64,000 nucleotides of DNA, taken from assembly GCF_000813145.1 (NCBI RefSeq), contig NZ_BAZF01000020.1, positions 1 to 64,000 of the forward strand. The letters run 5' to 3'. Numbering within the stretch: the stretch's first letter is position 1; each line of letters starts with the position of its first letter. Source of the stretch: Geobacter sp. OR-1. GTDB taxonomy: Bacteria; Desulfobacterota; Desulfuromonadia; Geobacterales; DSM-12255. A model generated the notes under the pieces. The model was not told the DNA's origin, did no database searches, and saw only the letters and a list, made by a program, of their open reading frames with translations. A program made the position numbers and the translations under genes. Shown here piece after piece: positions 37,639 through 47,725 of this stretch.

Positions 37639-38149
37639 GATCGCAGCTCCCTCTGTCTGCAGCTCTATACCACTCTGCATCTAAAGTTTATCAAAAAATT
37701 CCGGGCAAATGAGTTAGACGAAAATCGGCTGGAAGGTGATGGTTTGCCGTTTCAAGTAATCGGCAAATAACGTGCCGTCAACAAACTGCTGACAATTATC
37801 AGGCAACAGCTCGATTATACAGAGTAAATCACCAAAATACCCTCAAGATCAGGGCTGCCGTAACCTGCTACATTTGTTGCTACATACACATCTGGAGCGT
37901 CGAGAATAAGATATTGAAATCAGTAAGTTGTCCACTGTCACTACCGGATTGAGGATCATAATTGCCGCAGGAGCAGAAGCGGCGATCCTGGTCATCGCAT
38001 TGTAACCATTCAAATTTGCGCAGCAATTCACAATCGACAATAGGGCACGATTGATGCTGAATCAGTAGCGCAAACATACTTTACTTCGGCTAAGTCGCAA
38101 TTAAATGGCCAAAGATGAAAAAAACTGATCCGGGAAAAGGAATGAGCGG
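37639..38149. other. Intergenic region without a recognisable gene
   Basis: About 510 bases between ovoA and the receiver-PAS-kinase gene. Only short frames with no ribosome-binding site or family likeness are present on either strand. The right end holds AAAAGGA, the ribosome-binding site of the next gene. Confidence 0.45.
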
Positions 38150-40042
38150 ATGCAAAGCAAGATGATTGAAATTCTGCTGATCAAGGACAGCGGAGCGGAG
38201 GCAGAACTTATCAAAGAGATGCTGGCGGAGGCCAGTCATCCGGAGTGCTCCGTGCAGCACGTCAAGACTCTGGCGGAGGGGCTGACGCAACTGCGCAGCC
38301 GGGGCTTCGACTGCATCCTGACCGATCTCGGGCTCCCTGACAGCCAGGGGCTCGAAACCGCGCTGGCGGTGCGGAATCAGTCGAAACTGACGCCGGTGGT
38401 CGTACTGACAGGCCTGGATGATGAAGATACGGCATTTAAAGCATTGCAAATGGACATACAGGACTACCTGGTCAAGGGTGAAATCACCGGCAGGCTGCTG
38501 ACGCGCACGATCCGTTATGCCATCCGGCGAAAGAGCGACGTCGATGCCCTGCGTTTCAGCGAAGCGCGCTATCGGGCACTGTTTCACGACAACCCCACCA
38601 TGATCGTAACCCTCGATGCCGACTTGACCATGCTTACGGCCAATCCGATTTGCGCCTGCCAACTAGGGTATAAAATAGCTGAACTGGAAGGTCAGTCGGT
38701 ACTGATGCTGTTCCATGAAGGCGACCGGCCTGCTGTGATCGGGCAGTTGCAGATGTGTCTGCAAAACCCGGATCAGGTGTATCGCTGGCAGTTCCGCAAA
38801 GTCCGGAAAGACGGGAAGACGCTCTGGGTAGAGGAAACTGCCCAGGCAATATCCGACTTGTCCGGTGCGCCCAACATCCTGGTTGTCTGTCAGGACATCA
38901 CCGAACGCAAGCTCTTGGAGGATGAGCTAAAAAAAACCGGCATCCAAAACGAGTTGCTTCTGGCTTCTGCCGGGGAGGGCATTATCGGACTCGATCTGGA
39001 AGGAAACCAGACATTTGTCAACACCTCTGCTGCCACCTTGCTGGGATATGAGGTCAGTGAACTTGTCGGAAGGCATAGCCATTCGACATGGCACTATGCC
39101 AGGCCTGACGGTTCTCAATATCCTGCGCAAAAATGCCCTGTTTATGCGGCTTATAAGGACGGCACTGTTCATTCCGGAGACGAGATGTTCCTGAGGAAAG
39201 ACGGAACGGCTTTCCCCGTTATTTTTACCAGCAGGCCGATAATTATCGACGGAGAAATAACCGGTGCGGTTCTTACCTTTAACGATATCACTGAACGCAA
39301 GCGCGCTGAAGCGGAGATCGAACGCCTGAACACAGATCTGGCGACGCGAGCTGCAGACCTGGAAGCGGCCAACAGGGACCTGGAGTCGTTCAGTTACACG
39401 GTCTCCAACGACCTGCTCCGATCCCTCATGGCCATCGGGGATTATGCTCGTGCGATCCAGGACTTTTCCTGCGCCAAAACAGACGAGCAGTGTAAAAACA
39501 ATGCAAGACGCATCTACGACAAAACCAGGCATTTGGCCGAACTCATCGGCATCATGCATGATTTTTTCAGGCCGATGAGGATTGAACTGCACCGGGAAGA
39601 TATCGACCTGAGCGAAATGGCCCGGGAGACAGCAGAGAAACTCCGGATATCCAAACCCGAACGGTGCGTCTCATTCCGGATTGCCGATGGCATCAAGGCT
39701 GATGCGGACCGGAACCTGCTGCAGATGACGTTGAACAATCTTCTCGGCAACGCCTGGAAACATACGGTCAGCCACGAAGAAGCGTTCATAGAATTCGGAA
39801 TGACGGAAATCAATGGGATGCCGGCCTGTTTTGTGAGGGATAACGGGACAGGATTCGATATGGCGAATGCAGACAGGCTTTTTAAGCCTTTCCAGTCATT
39901 GCCCGGCACTGAGGAATATGCAAGCGAAGGTATCGGTCTGGCCACGGTGGAAAGGATCATACGGCGCCACGGTGGGAAAGTATGGGCAGAAGGGGCACCG
40001 GACAAGGGGGCGACGTTCTGGTTCACTCTGCCCCGAGACTAG
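38150..40042 (+). CDS. Receiver-PAS-PAS-HATPase protein lacking the phospho-histidine
   Basis: 630 residues. The receiver domain (1-125) has phospho-acceptor Asp59 in ILTDLGLPD, but the acidic pair reads KD instead of ED/DD. Two PAS domains follow (about 145-255 and 265-385, each ending in D-ITERK). The dimerisation segment reads FSYTVSNDLLRSL; in this kinase type the box is FSYSVSHDLRAPL, so the His is replaced by Asn420. The HATPase domain keeps NNLLGNAWKH, DNGTGFD and GIGLATVERI. It probably binds ATP but cannot autophosphorylate normally; it may be a signalling scaffold or pseudokinase. Confidence 0.85.
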   Translation: MQSKMIEILLIKDSGAEAELIKEMLAEASHPECSVQHVKTLAEGLTQLRSRGFDCILTDLGLPDSQGLETALAVRNQSKLTPVVVLTGLDDEDTAFKALQMDIQDYLVKGEITGRLLTRTIRYAIRRKSDVDALRFSEARYRALFHDNPTMIVTLDADLTMLTANPICACQLGYKIAELEGQSVLMLFHEGDRPAVIGQLQMCLQNPDQVYRWQFRKVRKDGKTLWVEETAQAISDLSGAPNILVVCQDITERKLLEDELKKTGIQNELLLASAGEGIIGLDLEGNQTFVNTSAATLLGYEVSELVGRHSHSTWHYARPDGSQYPAQKCPVYAAYKDGTVHSGDEMFLRKDGTAFPVIFTSRPIIIDGEITGAVLTFNDITERKRAEAEIERLNTDLATRAADLEAANRDLESFSYTVSNDLLRSLMAIGDYARAIQDFSCAKTDEQCKNNARRIYDKTRHLAELIGIMHDFFRPMRIELHREDIDLSEMARETAEKLRISKPERCVSFRIADGIKADADRNLLQMTLNNLLGNAWKHTVSHEEAFIEFGMTEINGMPACFVRDNGTGFDMANADRLFKPFQSLPGTEEYASEGIGLATVERIIRRHGGKVWAEGAPDKGATFWFTLPRD

Positions 40043-40146
40043 TTCCGTAAAAACAAATTGGCGAACAGAACAAGCGGACGTATCAGGATGAATCGTTGCC
40101 GAAGGAGTCATACTGTTTGTATCAATCACCCGAAAAGGAGATCCCC

Positions 40147-40632
40147 ATGAATATTTTCGATTGTGCCATCAAGATGGAAGAGGAAGCCAGGGTGTTTTAC
40201 GCAAAGCTGGCAGAGACTGCTACGGTTCCCGAGTTGAAGAATCTCTTTACCCTCCTGTCTGATGCCGAGCAGGAACACCATGATGCCCTGGTGAGTATTA
40301 AAAAGAGTGCCAAATCGCAAAAAGCACAGTTCAAGGCCTTGCAGGAGGCGGCATGCCTGTTCAAACCCCTGCTGTCAAAGCGCGACCTCATGGCCCAACT
40401 GCAAGAAGATCCCGACGCGTACCAACTTGTAGTAAAGGAAGAGGAAAAGGGGGTCAAGTTCTACGAGGAATTGGCCGGGCAAGCGAAGGACGAGGGGACC
40501 CGCGAGATCCTGCTCAAGATTGCCGACGAGGAACGAAAGCACTTGAGCATAGTCGAAAACATTTACTCTTTTGTAGAATCACCGAAAAACTTCCTTGCCT
40601 GGGGCGAGTTCAGCAACCTCAAGGAGTACTAA
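40147..40632 (+). CDS. Ferritin-like/rubrerythrin-type di-iron protein
   Basis: 161 residues from ATG 40147, preceded by AAGGAG. Two pairs of iron-ligand helices are visible: KMEEEARVFYAKL with DAEQEHHDAL, and KEEEKGVKFYEEL with DEERKHLSIVEN (ExxxxxxY ... ExxH pattern twice). This is the rubrerythrin-like ferritin family without the rubredoxin domain. It likely has a role in peroxide or iron handling in an anaerobe. It lies between a pseudokinase and a diguanylate cyclase. Confidence 0.85.
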   Translation: MNIFDCAIKMEEEARVFYAKLAETATVPELKNLFTLLSDAEQEHHDALVSIKKSAKSQKAQFKALQEAACLFKPLLSKRDLMAQLQEDPDAYQLVVKEEEKGVKFYEELAGQAKDEGTREILLKIADEERKHLSIVENIYSFVESPKNFLAWGEFSNLKEY

Positions 40633-40674
40633 ACATGCATGCAGTCTGATAATCCACAAGTAAAAAGGACCGAT

Positions 40675-41688
40675 ATGGGTATTCATAAGGACTGGGGAAC
40701 ACCGGCCGCAGAACTCAGCTGCCAGGCTAAAGAGCATTTGCCGGCGGAAACTGCGACAGCGCGTCCATACCGGACAAAGGAAGAGTATCAAAGACTCATC
40801 CATGAACTTGAGGCCTACCGGATCGAGATGGAGATGCAGAATGCAGAGCTGCGGCAAGCCCGGGAATATGCCGAGAATATCGTCGAAACCGTGCGCGAAC
40901 CGCTTGTAGTGCTGGATGCCGACCTGAAGATTCTCACTGTCAATCAAAGCTTCTATAACACCTTCAAGGTAACGCCGGAAGCAACCATCGGCAATTTCAT
41001 CTATGACCTCGGTAACCGGCAATGGGACATCCCCAAACTGAGGATACTCTTTGAGGAGATCCTCCCCCACGATACCGTATTCAATGACTATGAGGTCGAG
41101 CATGATTTCCCGGGGATCGGCCGCAAGATTATTCTGCTCAATGCCCGGCAGATATTTCGGGAAAATATCGGCTCACATATAATCCTGCTGGCCATGGAAG
41201 ACATAACCGCCCGAAAAGAAATAGAAGAGGCGCTCCGCCACGTCAGCACTCACGATAGCTTGACCGGCCTCTATAACCGGGCGTTTTTCGATGAAGAACT
41301 GGAGCGGTTTGCCCATGGCAGGATGTTTCCCCTGAGCATCGTGATGGCTGATGTTAACGGCCTGAAGACAGTCAATGATACCTTGGGGCATGCCGCAGGG
41401 GATAATCTGATCCGTTCTGCGGCACGGATTATCCTGCATGCCTTCAGGGGTGAGGACATCGTTGCCCGTATCGGTGGAGACGAGTTTGCCGTTCTTCTTC
41501 CGGAAACGGACGAAAAGGTTGCGGAGGAGGCGGTCATGAGGATCAAGAACTCCCCTGAAATCATCGATGGCCAGGTGAGCATCGCATTCGGCATAGCTTC
41601 CGCTGGAAACAAAGACCAGCTTGCGGGAGCTTTAAATCTTGTTGATGAGCGGATGTATCTGGATAAATCGTTACAAAAGGAATCATAG
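40675..41688 (+). CDS. PAS-GGDEF diguanylate cyclase
   Basis: 337 residues from ATG 40675 (AAGGA 5 bases upstream; an ATG at 40639 gives 12 more residues). N-terminal coiled coil (LIHELEAYRIEMEMQNAELR), a PAS domain (about 75-180) and a GGDEF domain with active motif RIGGDEFAVLLPET. It makes the second messenger c-di-GMP from two GTP. No RxxD inhibitory site is seen immediately before GGDEF. Followed directly by a c-di-GMP phosphodiesterase gene. Confidence 0.92.
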   Translation: MGIHKDWGTPAAELSCQAKEHLPAETATARPYRTKEEYQRLIHELEAYRIEMEMQNAELRQAREYAENIVETVREPLVVLDADLKILTVNQSFYNTFKVTPEATIGNFIYDLGNRQWDIPKLRILFEEILPHDTVFNDYEVEHDFPGIGRKIILLNARQIFRENIGSHIILLAMEDITARKEIEEALRHVSTHDSLTGLYNRAFFDEELERFAHGRMFPLSIVMADVNGLKTVNDTLGHAAGDNLIRSAARIILHAFRGEDIVARIGGDEFAVLLPETDEKVAEEAVMRIKNSPEIIDGQVSIAFGIASAGNKDQLAGALNLVDERMYLDKSLQKES

Positions 41689-41723
41689 CCGCTGGAGGCG
41701 ACGGAGAATCAAGAGAGAGCCCA

Positions 41724-43697
41724 ATGAAACACCATGCAACAACGGTAAAAGCACCGGCAAAAACACCTTTCTCCGGCCTGTCCGGGATGGATCAGTCGCT
41801 CATAAACTCGGAACTGCGCTATCGCCGCCTCTTCGAAACCGCCCAGGACGGCATTTTGATCCTCAATGCCGAGACTGGATTGATCAGCGACGTAAACCCG
41901 TATCTGGTCGACATGCTGGGGTACTCCCGGGAAGAGTTTGTGGAAAAGAAACTCTGGGAGGTCGGCGCGTTCAAGGATGTCGAGGCCAGCAGGAGCTCCT
42001 TCCTGGCGCTGCAGAAGAACAAGTATATCCGCTACGAAAACCTGCCGCTTAAAACCAAAGACGGCCGTCTGGTTCCGGTAGAATTCGTCAGCAATGTCTA
42101 TCTGGTTGGCGAGGAAAAGGTCATCCAGTGCAACATCCGAGACATCAGCGACCGCAAGCGGGCCGAGGCAGCCTTGCGGGCAAAGGACGAGGCTAATTGG
42201 TCGCTGATCGAAAATCTTGAAGATCATTGGCTGTTGATCAAACATCTTCCCATCGGTGTTGTTGTCCATGCCCCTAATACCCGGATCGTCATGTGTAACC
42301 CGGAAGCCTCGCAACTGCTCGGCAAGTCACCGGATCAGATGCTGGGCAAGGACGCAGGCCACCCGTACTGGCACTTTGTCCGCGAGGACGGTACCCGGCT
42401 GGCGACAGATGAATTCCCAGTCAATCAGGTAATCGCCACTGGACATCTGCTCAAGAATTTTGTCATGGGGATTATCCGTGACAATGACGAAGAATCATGG
42501 GTGCTGGTGAATGCCTATCCCGAGTTTGACAGTCACGAGCAGTTGCGCCAGGTTGTTGTGACCTTTGCGGACATCAGCAATATCAAGTGTGCAGAGGAAC
42601 GGATACAACGGCACCTGGAACACCTGACCGCTTTGGTTGAGATAGACCGTGCCATCAATTTCAGCTTTGACCTGAATCTCAGCATGACCACACTCCTTAC
42701 CCATGTCATTGTCCAATTGGGAGTTGACGCCGCTGACGTCCTGCTGTTCAACCCCCAAACCCGGACGCTGGAGTTTATCGCCGGCCGCGGTTTCAACACC
42801 AAAGCCATTGAACATGTGCGCCAGCCGCTGGGCGAAGGGTATGCCGGCGGCGCAGCACAGGAACGGAGCTTAGTCCACGTCCCTGATCTGGCAAAAGAGC
42901 ACGACAGCTTTCTGGGTGAAATCCTGTTAGCGGGTGAAGAATTTGTCAGTTACTACGGAGTGCCATTGATAGCGAAAGGCCAGCTCATGGGGGTGTTGGA
43001 GGTTTTTCATCGATCTCCCCAGTCGCACGATGAAAACTGGCTCGATTTCCTCAAGGCGCTGGCAGCCCAGGCCGCAATTGCTATCGATAATGTCACCCTG
43101 TTCGACAACCTGCAGCGCTCCAACATCGAACTGGCCCAGGCCTATAACGCCACCATCGAAGGGTGGTCCCGGGCGCTGGAACTGCGCGACAATGAGACTG
43201 AAGGGCACACCCAGCGGGTTGCGGTGTTGACCGTAAAACTGGCGCGGCTGTTCGGGTTGAACGACGAAGAGCTGGTTCAGGTCCGCTGGGGCGCACTGCT
43301 GCACGACATCGGCAAGATGGCTATCCCGGACGCGATTTTATTGAAACACGATTCGCTGACCGAAGCGGAATGGGTGGTAATGAGAAACCACACCGCTTTT
43401 GCCTTTGAAATGCTCTCCCCCATCCGCTACCTGCGCTCGGCACTCGACATCCCCTACTCCCATCATGAAAAGTGGGACGGCACCGGCTACCCGCTCGGCT
43501 TGAAAGGCGACCAGATCCCCCTTACTGCACGCATCTTTGCCGTGGTTGACGTATGGGATGCTCTCAGATCAGACCGCCGCTACCGCTCCTCCTGGTCTGT
43601 AGAAAAGGTCCGCGAGCACCTCCGATCACTGTCAGGTACGCACTTTGATCCGCATGTTGTCAAAGTCTGTCTTGATTCGGATGTCCTCGTCGGTTGA
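41724..43697 (+). CDS. PAS-PAS-GAF-HD-GYP c-di-GMP phosphodiesterase
   Basis: 657 residues. PAS1 about 30-150, PAS2 about 170-290, GAF about 310-470, HD-GYP about 480-650. The catalytic HD motif LLHDIGKMAIPD and HHEKWDGTGYP show an intact GYP-type site. It degrades c-di-GMP. It follows the GGDEF gene by 35 bases, so synthesis and breakdown of the messenger are probably co-expressed and separately sensed through PAS and GAF inputs. Confidence 0.92.
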   Translation: MKHHATTVKAPAKTPFSGLSGMDQSLINSELRYRRLFETAQDGILILNAETGLISDVNPYLVDMLGYSREEFVEKKLWEVGAFKDVEASRSSFLALQKNKYIRYENLPLKTKDGRLVPVEFVSNVYLVGEEKVIQCNIRDISDRKRAEAALRAKDEANWSLIENLEDHWLLIKHLPIGVVVHAPNTRIVMCNPEASQLLGKSPDQMLGKDAGHPYWHFVREDGTRLATDEFPVNQVIATGHLLKNFVMGIIRDNDEESWVLVNAYPEFDSHEQLRQVVVTFADISNIKCAEERIQRHLEHLTALVEIDRAINFSFDLNLSMTTLLTHVIVQLGVDAADVLLFNPQTRTLEFIAGRGFNTKAIEHVRQPLGEGYAGGAAQERSLVHVPDLAKEHDSFLGEILLAGEEFVSYYGVPLIAKGQLMGVLEVFHRSPQSHDENWLDFLKALAAQAAIAIDNVTLFDNLQRSNIELAQAYNATIEGWSRALELRDNETEGHTQRVAVLTVKLARLFGLNDEELVQVRWGALLHDIGKMAIPDAILLKHDSLTEAEWVVMRNHTAFAFEMLSPIRYLRSALDIPYSHHEKWDGTGYPLGLKGDQIPLTARIFAVVDVWDALRSDRRYRSSWSVEKVREHLRSLSGTHFDPHVVKVCLDSDVLVG

Positions 43698-43920
43698 GAC
43701 CATGACAAAAGACGGGGTCCCATGCCCAGCCCCAACGTCCTATGCCGAGGATGCCCGCTTCCGAGCCGCCCACCGGAGCTTGCAGTCACTGGTGGAGCAC
43801 CATAACATAATTTAACACGCTGATTATTTAACTTTGCCAATTCAAAGATCAACAGCAAAAGAACTGGTTAGATGCTACACTTATCGAAGATGGCAATGAT
43901 TTTCAGGCAAGGACCAACCA

Positions 43921-45782
43921 ATGAACCAGTCTACCTGGCGCACCTTTCTACTGATGATGGTTATCGCGATCCTGTTTAATCTCAGTTACAGCTATTTCCA
44001 GAGCAATGCCGGCCAGAGCGCCGAGATAAGCTACAGCCGCTTCCGCAGCGAACTTGCGGCCAATAACCTGAAGAAGGTCAGGTTCAAGGGGACAGCGACA
44101 AGCGGTGAATTCCTGAAGAAGATTCAGCTGCCGGAAATGGTTCAGGGGAAACAGGTCACCCGGGAAGTAGGGGCCTTTACCACAACTATGCCCGCAATCG
44201 CCGATCCGGCGCTGCTTGCCGAACTGGCCGATAAAAAGGTAGAGATCACGGCCGTATCTCCCGAAGCATCGCCTCTTTTTTCCATACTGATCGCAATTCT
44301 CCCCTTACTGCTGATCATTGGCGCCTGGTGGTACATCTCGCGCAATGCCCGCAACCAGGGGCCTGCAGGGATGTTCGGCAGCTTTGCCAAATCCGGGGCC
44401 AAGATGTACGGCAGCGGAGAGAAGGTCAATGTTACCTTTGACGATGTCGCCGGGATGGAGAACAGCAAGCAGGAACTGAAGGAGATTGTCGATTACCTGA
44501 AAGAGCCGGCGCATTTTCGCCGCATCGGCGGCAAGGTGCCGAAGGGTATCCTGCTGGTCGGCCCTCCGGGAACCGGTAAGACGCTGCTGGCGCGGGCGGT
44601 TGCCGGTGAGGCCGGGGTCAATTTTTTCACCATCTCTGCTTCCCAGTTTATCGAGATGTTTGTCGGGGTCGGCGCCAGCCGGGTCAGAGACCTTTTCAGC
44701 AGCGCGAAAAAAGGGGCGCCGAGCATCATCTTTATTGACGAGATCGATGCCGTGGGGCGCAGCCGCGGCACAGGGTTCGGCGGCGGCCATGACGAGCGGG
44801 AGCAGACGCTGAACCAGCTCCTCTCCGAGATGGACGGCTTTGATCAGCATGAAGAGGTTATCGTGCTGGCAGCCACCAACCGCCCCGACGTGCTTGATCC
44901 GGCCCTGCTCCGCCCCGGACGATTCGACCGTCATGTTGTTATCGAGCGTCCGGACTGGCGGACCGGGAAAAAATCTTAAGGGTTCATACCCGTAAGATTA
45001 CCATGGCAGAAGAGATCGATTACGTAACCATTGCCAAGGGAACACCCGGCATGACCGGCGCCGACCTGGAGAACCTGGTGAACGAGGCAGCCATCCTGGC
45101 GTCGCGGGAGAATGCCCCAACCGTCACCATGACCCATCTGGAACTGGCCAAGGACAAACTGCTGATGGGTGGCGAGCGGAAAATGGTCATTTCCGACAAC
45201 GAGAAGCGAATCACCGCCTATCACGAGGCAGGGCATACCCTGATTGCCAGGCTGCTGCCCGGGACTGACCCGATCCACAAGGTCACGATCATCCCCCACG
45301 GCATGGCGCTGGGAATCACCCAGCAACTCCCGGAGGACGACCGCTACCATTATCCGCGGAGCTATCTGGAGAAACGGATCTGTGTAGCCCTTGGCGGTCG
45401 TGCCGCCGAGAAGCTGGTCTTCGGTGAAGTCTCCACCGGTGCCCAGAGCGACTTGAAGATGGTTACCGACCTGGCCGAGAAAATGGTCTGCCAGTGGGGC
45501 ATGAGCGAAAAGGTCGGGCCGGTCACCTTTACCCGCGGTGAAGAACATCCGTTCCTCGGACGCAAGCTGGCCGAAGAAAAGGGGTTTTCCGAAGAGATGG
45601 CATGGAGGATCGACCAGGAGATTACCGCCATTATCTGTCATGAAGAAGAGGCTGCCGATGAGCTGTTACGAGACAACAGGGATCGCCTGGATGCCCTGGC
45701 AACAGCACTACAGGAAGAGGAAACCCTTGATAGCAACCGGGTGGAGGAGATTCTGCAGCTTGCCGCCGCTGTCAGACCTTGA
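43921..45782 (+). pseudogene. ftsH: ATP-dependent zinc metalloprotease FtsH, split by a -1 frameshift
   Basis: FtsH is a membrane hexamer that unfolds and degrades membrane and regulatory proteins. The first frame (352 residues) has two membrane helices, Walker A GPPGTGKT, Walker [10 protein letters not shown] and the second region of homology [20 protein letters not shown], then stops at 44979. The protease half (zinc motif AYHEAGHTLIA, plus VALGGRAAEKLVFGEVSTGA) is in the -1 frame from about 44974 to 45782. The shift is at an A6 run (44968-44973) directly followed by a stem-loop (44972-44999). One more A gives a normal 620-residue FtsH. It could be a sequencing error, mutation or frameshift site. 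Confidence 0.85.
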
Positions 45783-45909
45783 TCATGAACCCTCGACATT
45801 GCCGGCATTTCCTTGCCAAATCAATTTCAGCATCGCCCAGTTTACGAATTGCGCAAGTCTGATATCATTTAATTAGGATTAGGAACGCAAGTTTAACAAG
45901 GTGTGGCCA

Positions 45910-46383
45910 ATGGCTGATTCGCCTTTACCAATTTGGGATGACATGAGAACCTTGGATGCTTGCGTCCTGATCGAAGAGACCTGTGCGTCCATTTATTATG
46001 CTTTTGCCGGGTTATTTGCCGATAACGCCAAATTTTCCACGCTCTGGACAGAGATGGCTATCGAGGAAGAGAGCCATGCCGAGCAGTTCCGGACGGTCAG
46101 GGCAATCCACTTTGACAGTTACACCCCCTTTGACGACGAAAACTTTCTGATCAGGCATATTCTGGAGCATGTCACTAACCTGAACGAAAACATCAAGGTG
46201 AAGACGCCGACGCTGAAAGATGCCCTGATTACGGCACTGATTCTGGAAAAATCCATCGAAAAGTATCATCTGGAAACGAGCAAACGGGTTATGGACCCGG
46301 AGCTGGCAAAACTCCTCGAAGTCATGGTGGAATACAGCCACGGTCACATTGAAATGCTTCATATCGCAGCAGATTCAGCATAA
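45910..46383 (+). CDS. Ferritin-like helical-bundle protein
   Basis: 157 residues from ATG 45910 (AAGGTG upstream). Helices contain EETCASIYYAFAGLF, EEESHAEQF, ALILEKSIEKYHLET and EYSHGHIEML, the E...ExxH...E...ExxH spacing of ferritin-like di-iron proteins. Closest in style to the rubrerythrin domain; no rubredoxin part. It probably works in iron or oxidative stress handling, and it sits between ftsH and a hybrid kinase. Confidence 0.75.
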   Translation: MADSPLPIWDDMRTLDACVLIEETCASIYYAFAGLFADNAKFSTLWTEMAIEEESHAEQFRTVRAIHFDSYTPFDDENFLIRHILEHVTNLNENIKVKTPTLKDALITALILEKSIEKYHLETSKRVMDPELAKLLEVMVEYSHGHIEMLHIAADSA

Positions 46384-46477
46384 CCTTGTCTATGGGTATC
46401 AGACCAAGGCGAGCACCTTGCCGGTCTATTGCATAGTTTTACCTGAAAATGTTTGAGAGCAACGGGGGGGTATCTTT

Positions 46478-47692
46478 ATGCAGTACAAGGAACCGGGACA
46501 TGAAATTACCATACTGCTCATCGATGACGACGCCAACTTGCTGGGAATAATCCCCCAGTACCTGCGCAAGATGTTACCCTGCGACATAACCAGCTGCAAT
46601 GACCCGCTGCTGGCACTGGACGAGATCTCACGAAGCAGATATGACATCATAATCAGTGATTACCTGATGCCGAACATGACCGGAGTGGAAATACTCAATG
46701 TTTCCAGGAAACTGGCACCGGAAACCCCTTTTATCATAATGACCGGCCAGGCAGACCTGGACACTGCCATGCTCTCGATAAAAAATGGCGCCTTTGATTT
46801 TGTTGTCAAGCCATTGGATTTCGATCTTCTCGCGAACTCGATCAAGAAGGCTCTGGCTTTTACCAGGGGGGCGGCTCTGGAACGGGAATACAAAAAGCAG
46901 CTTGAGGAAGAGGTTTTCAAGAAAACGGCAGAACTTCGCAATGCCCTGTATGAACTCGAAGTTGCCAGAAATGCCGCCCACTCCGCCTCCATTGCCAAAT
47001 CGGCATTTATGTCCGCCATCAGCCATGAATTACGCACCCCTTTGAACGGGATCGTCGGCAGCATCTCGCTGCTGAAAGACCATCAGCTGGACCCGGAGCA
47101 ACAGGAACTGCTCAATGCCGCCGAACAATCCGCCCAGCGTCTGAACTCGATCGTGGACAATATCCTGGCATATGTCGAGGTGAAGAGCGATTCCCACGGC
47201 AAGATCTGCCGCAAGTTTTCCCCCAGGGAGGTCATATCCTCGATCATGCATCCGTTTGCAGGCAAAGCCTCTCAGAAAGGGCTGGATTTCAGGATTGTCT
47301 ATGCGGACCCTATGCCGGATATCCTTTACGGAGATGATCTCAGCCTTGGACAGACCCTGGAAATTATAGTGGATAATGCCATTAAATTTACCCATATCGG
47401 TGCAGTCGAAGTAAAGATTACCCCGTTGCGGAAAGGGGATAGCTGCCTGGGGTTGGCGGTAGCGGTGAAAGATACCGGCATCGGCATCCCGGAGGAGAAA
47501 CTCGACGTCATCTTCGACGAATTCCGTCAGGGAGACTGTTCATTGACCCGTTTGTATGAGGGGGTCGGCATCGGGCTGCCATTGGCGAAAAAACTGGTCG
47601 AGCTGCTCGGCGGGAGCCTGGACTTTGAGACCGAGCCGGGCAAAGGTTCTGAGTTCAACTTCGCCATACCGTTCAAAACAGAACTACAATAA
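46478..47692 (+). CDS. Receiver-histidine kinase hybrid protein
   Basis: 404 residues. Receiver about 10-130 with IDDD, phospho-Asp in IIISDYLMPNMTG, and the Lys in VVKPL. Coiled coil about 145-185, then the phosphoacceptor box MSAISHELRTPLNGIVG and HATPase domain (EIIVDNAIKFTH, DTGIGIPEEK, GVGIGLPLAKKL). Soluble, with no sensor domain of its own. The receiver precedes the kinase, so it probably modulates kinase output as part of a phosphorelay. Confidence 0.9.
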   Translation: MQYKEPGHEITILLIDDDANLLGIIPQYLRKMLPCDITSCNDPLLALDEISRSRYDIIISDYLMPNMTGVEILNVSRKLAPETPFIIMTGQADLDTAMLSIKNGAFDFVVKPLDFDLLANSIKKALAFTRGAALEREYKKQLEEEVFKKTAELRNALYELEVARNAAHSASIAKSAFMSAISHELRTPLNGIVGSISLLKDHQLDPEQQELLNAAEQSAQRLNSIVDNILAYVEVKSDSHGKICRKFSPREVISSIMHPFAGKASQKGLDFRIVYADPMPDILYGDDLSLGQTLEIIVDNAIKFTHIGAVEVKITPLRKGDSCLGLAVAVKDTGIGIPEEKLDVIFDEFRQGDCSLTRLYEGVGIGLPLAKKLVELLGGSLDFETEPGKGSEFNFAIPFKTELQ

Positions 47693-47725
47693 CCAAAACC
47701 CATCTCTCACTGAATCAAATAACCT

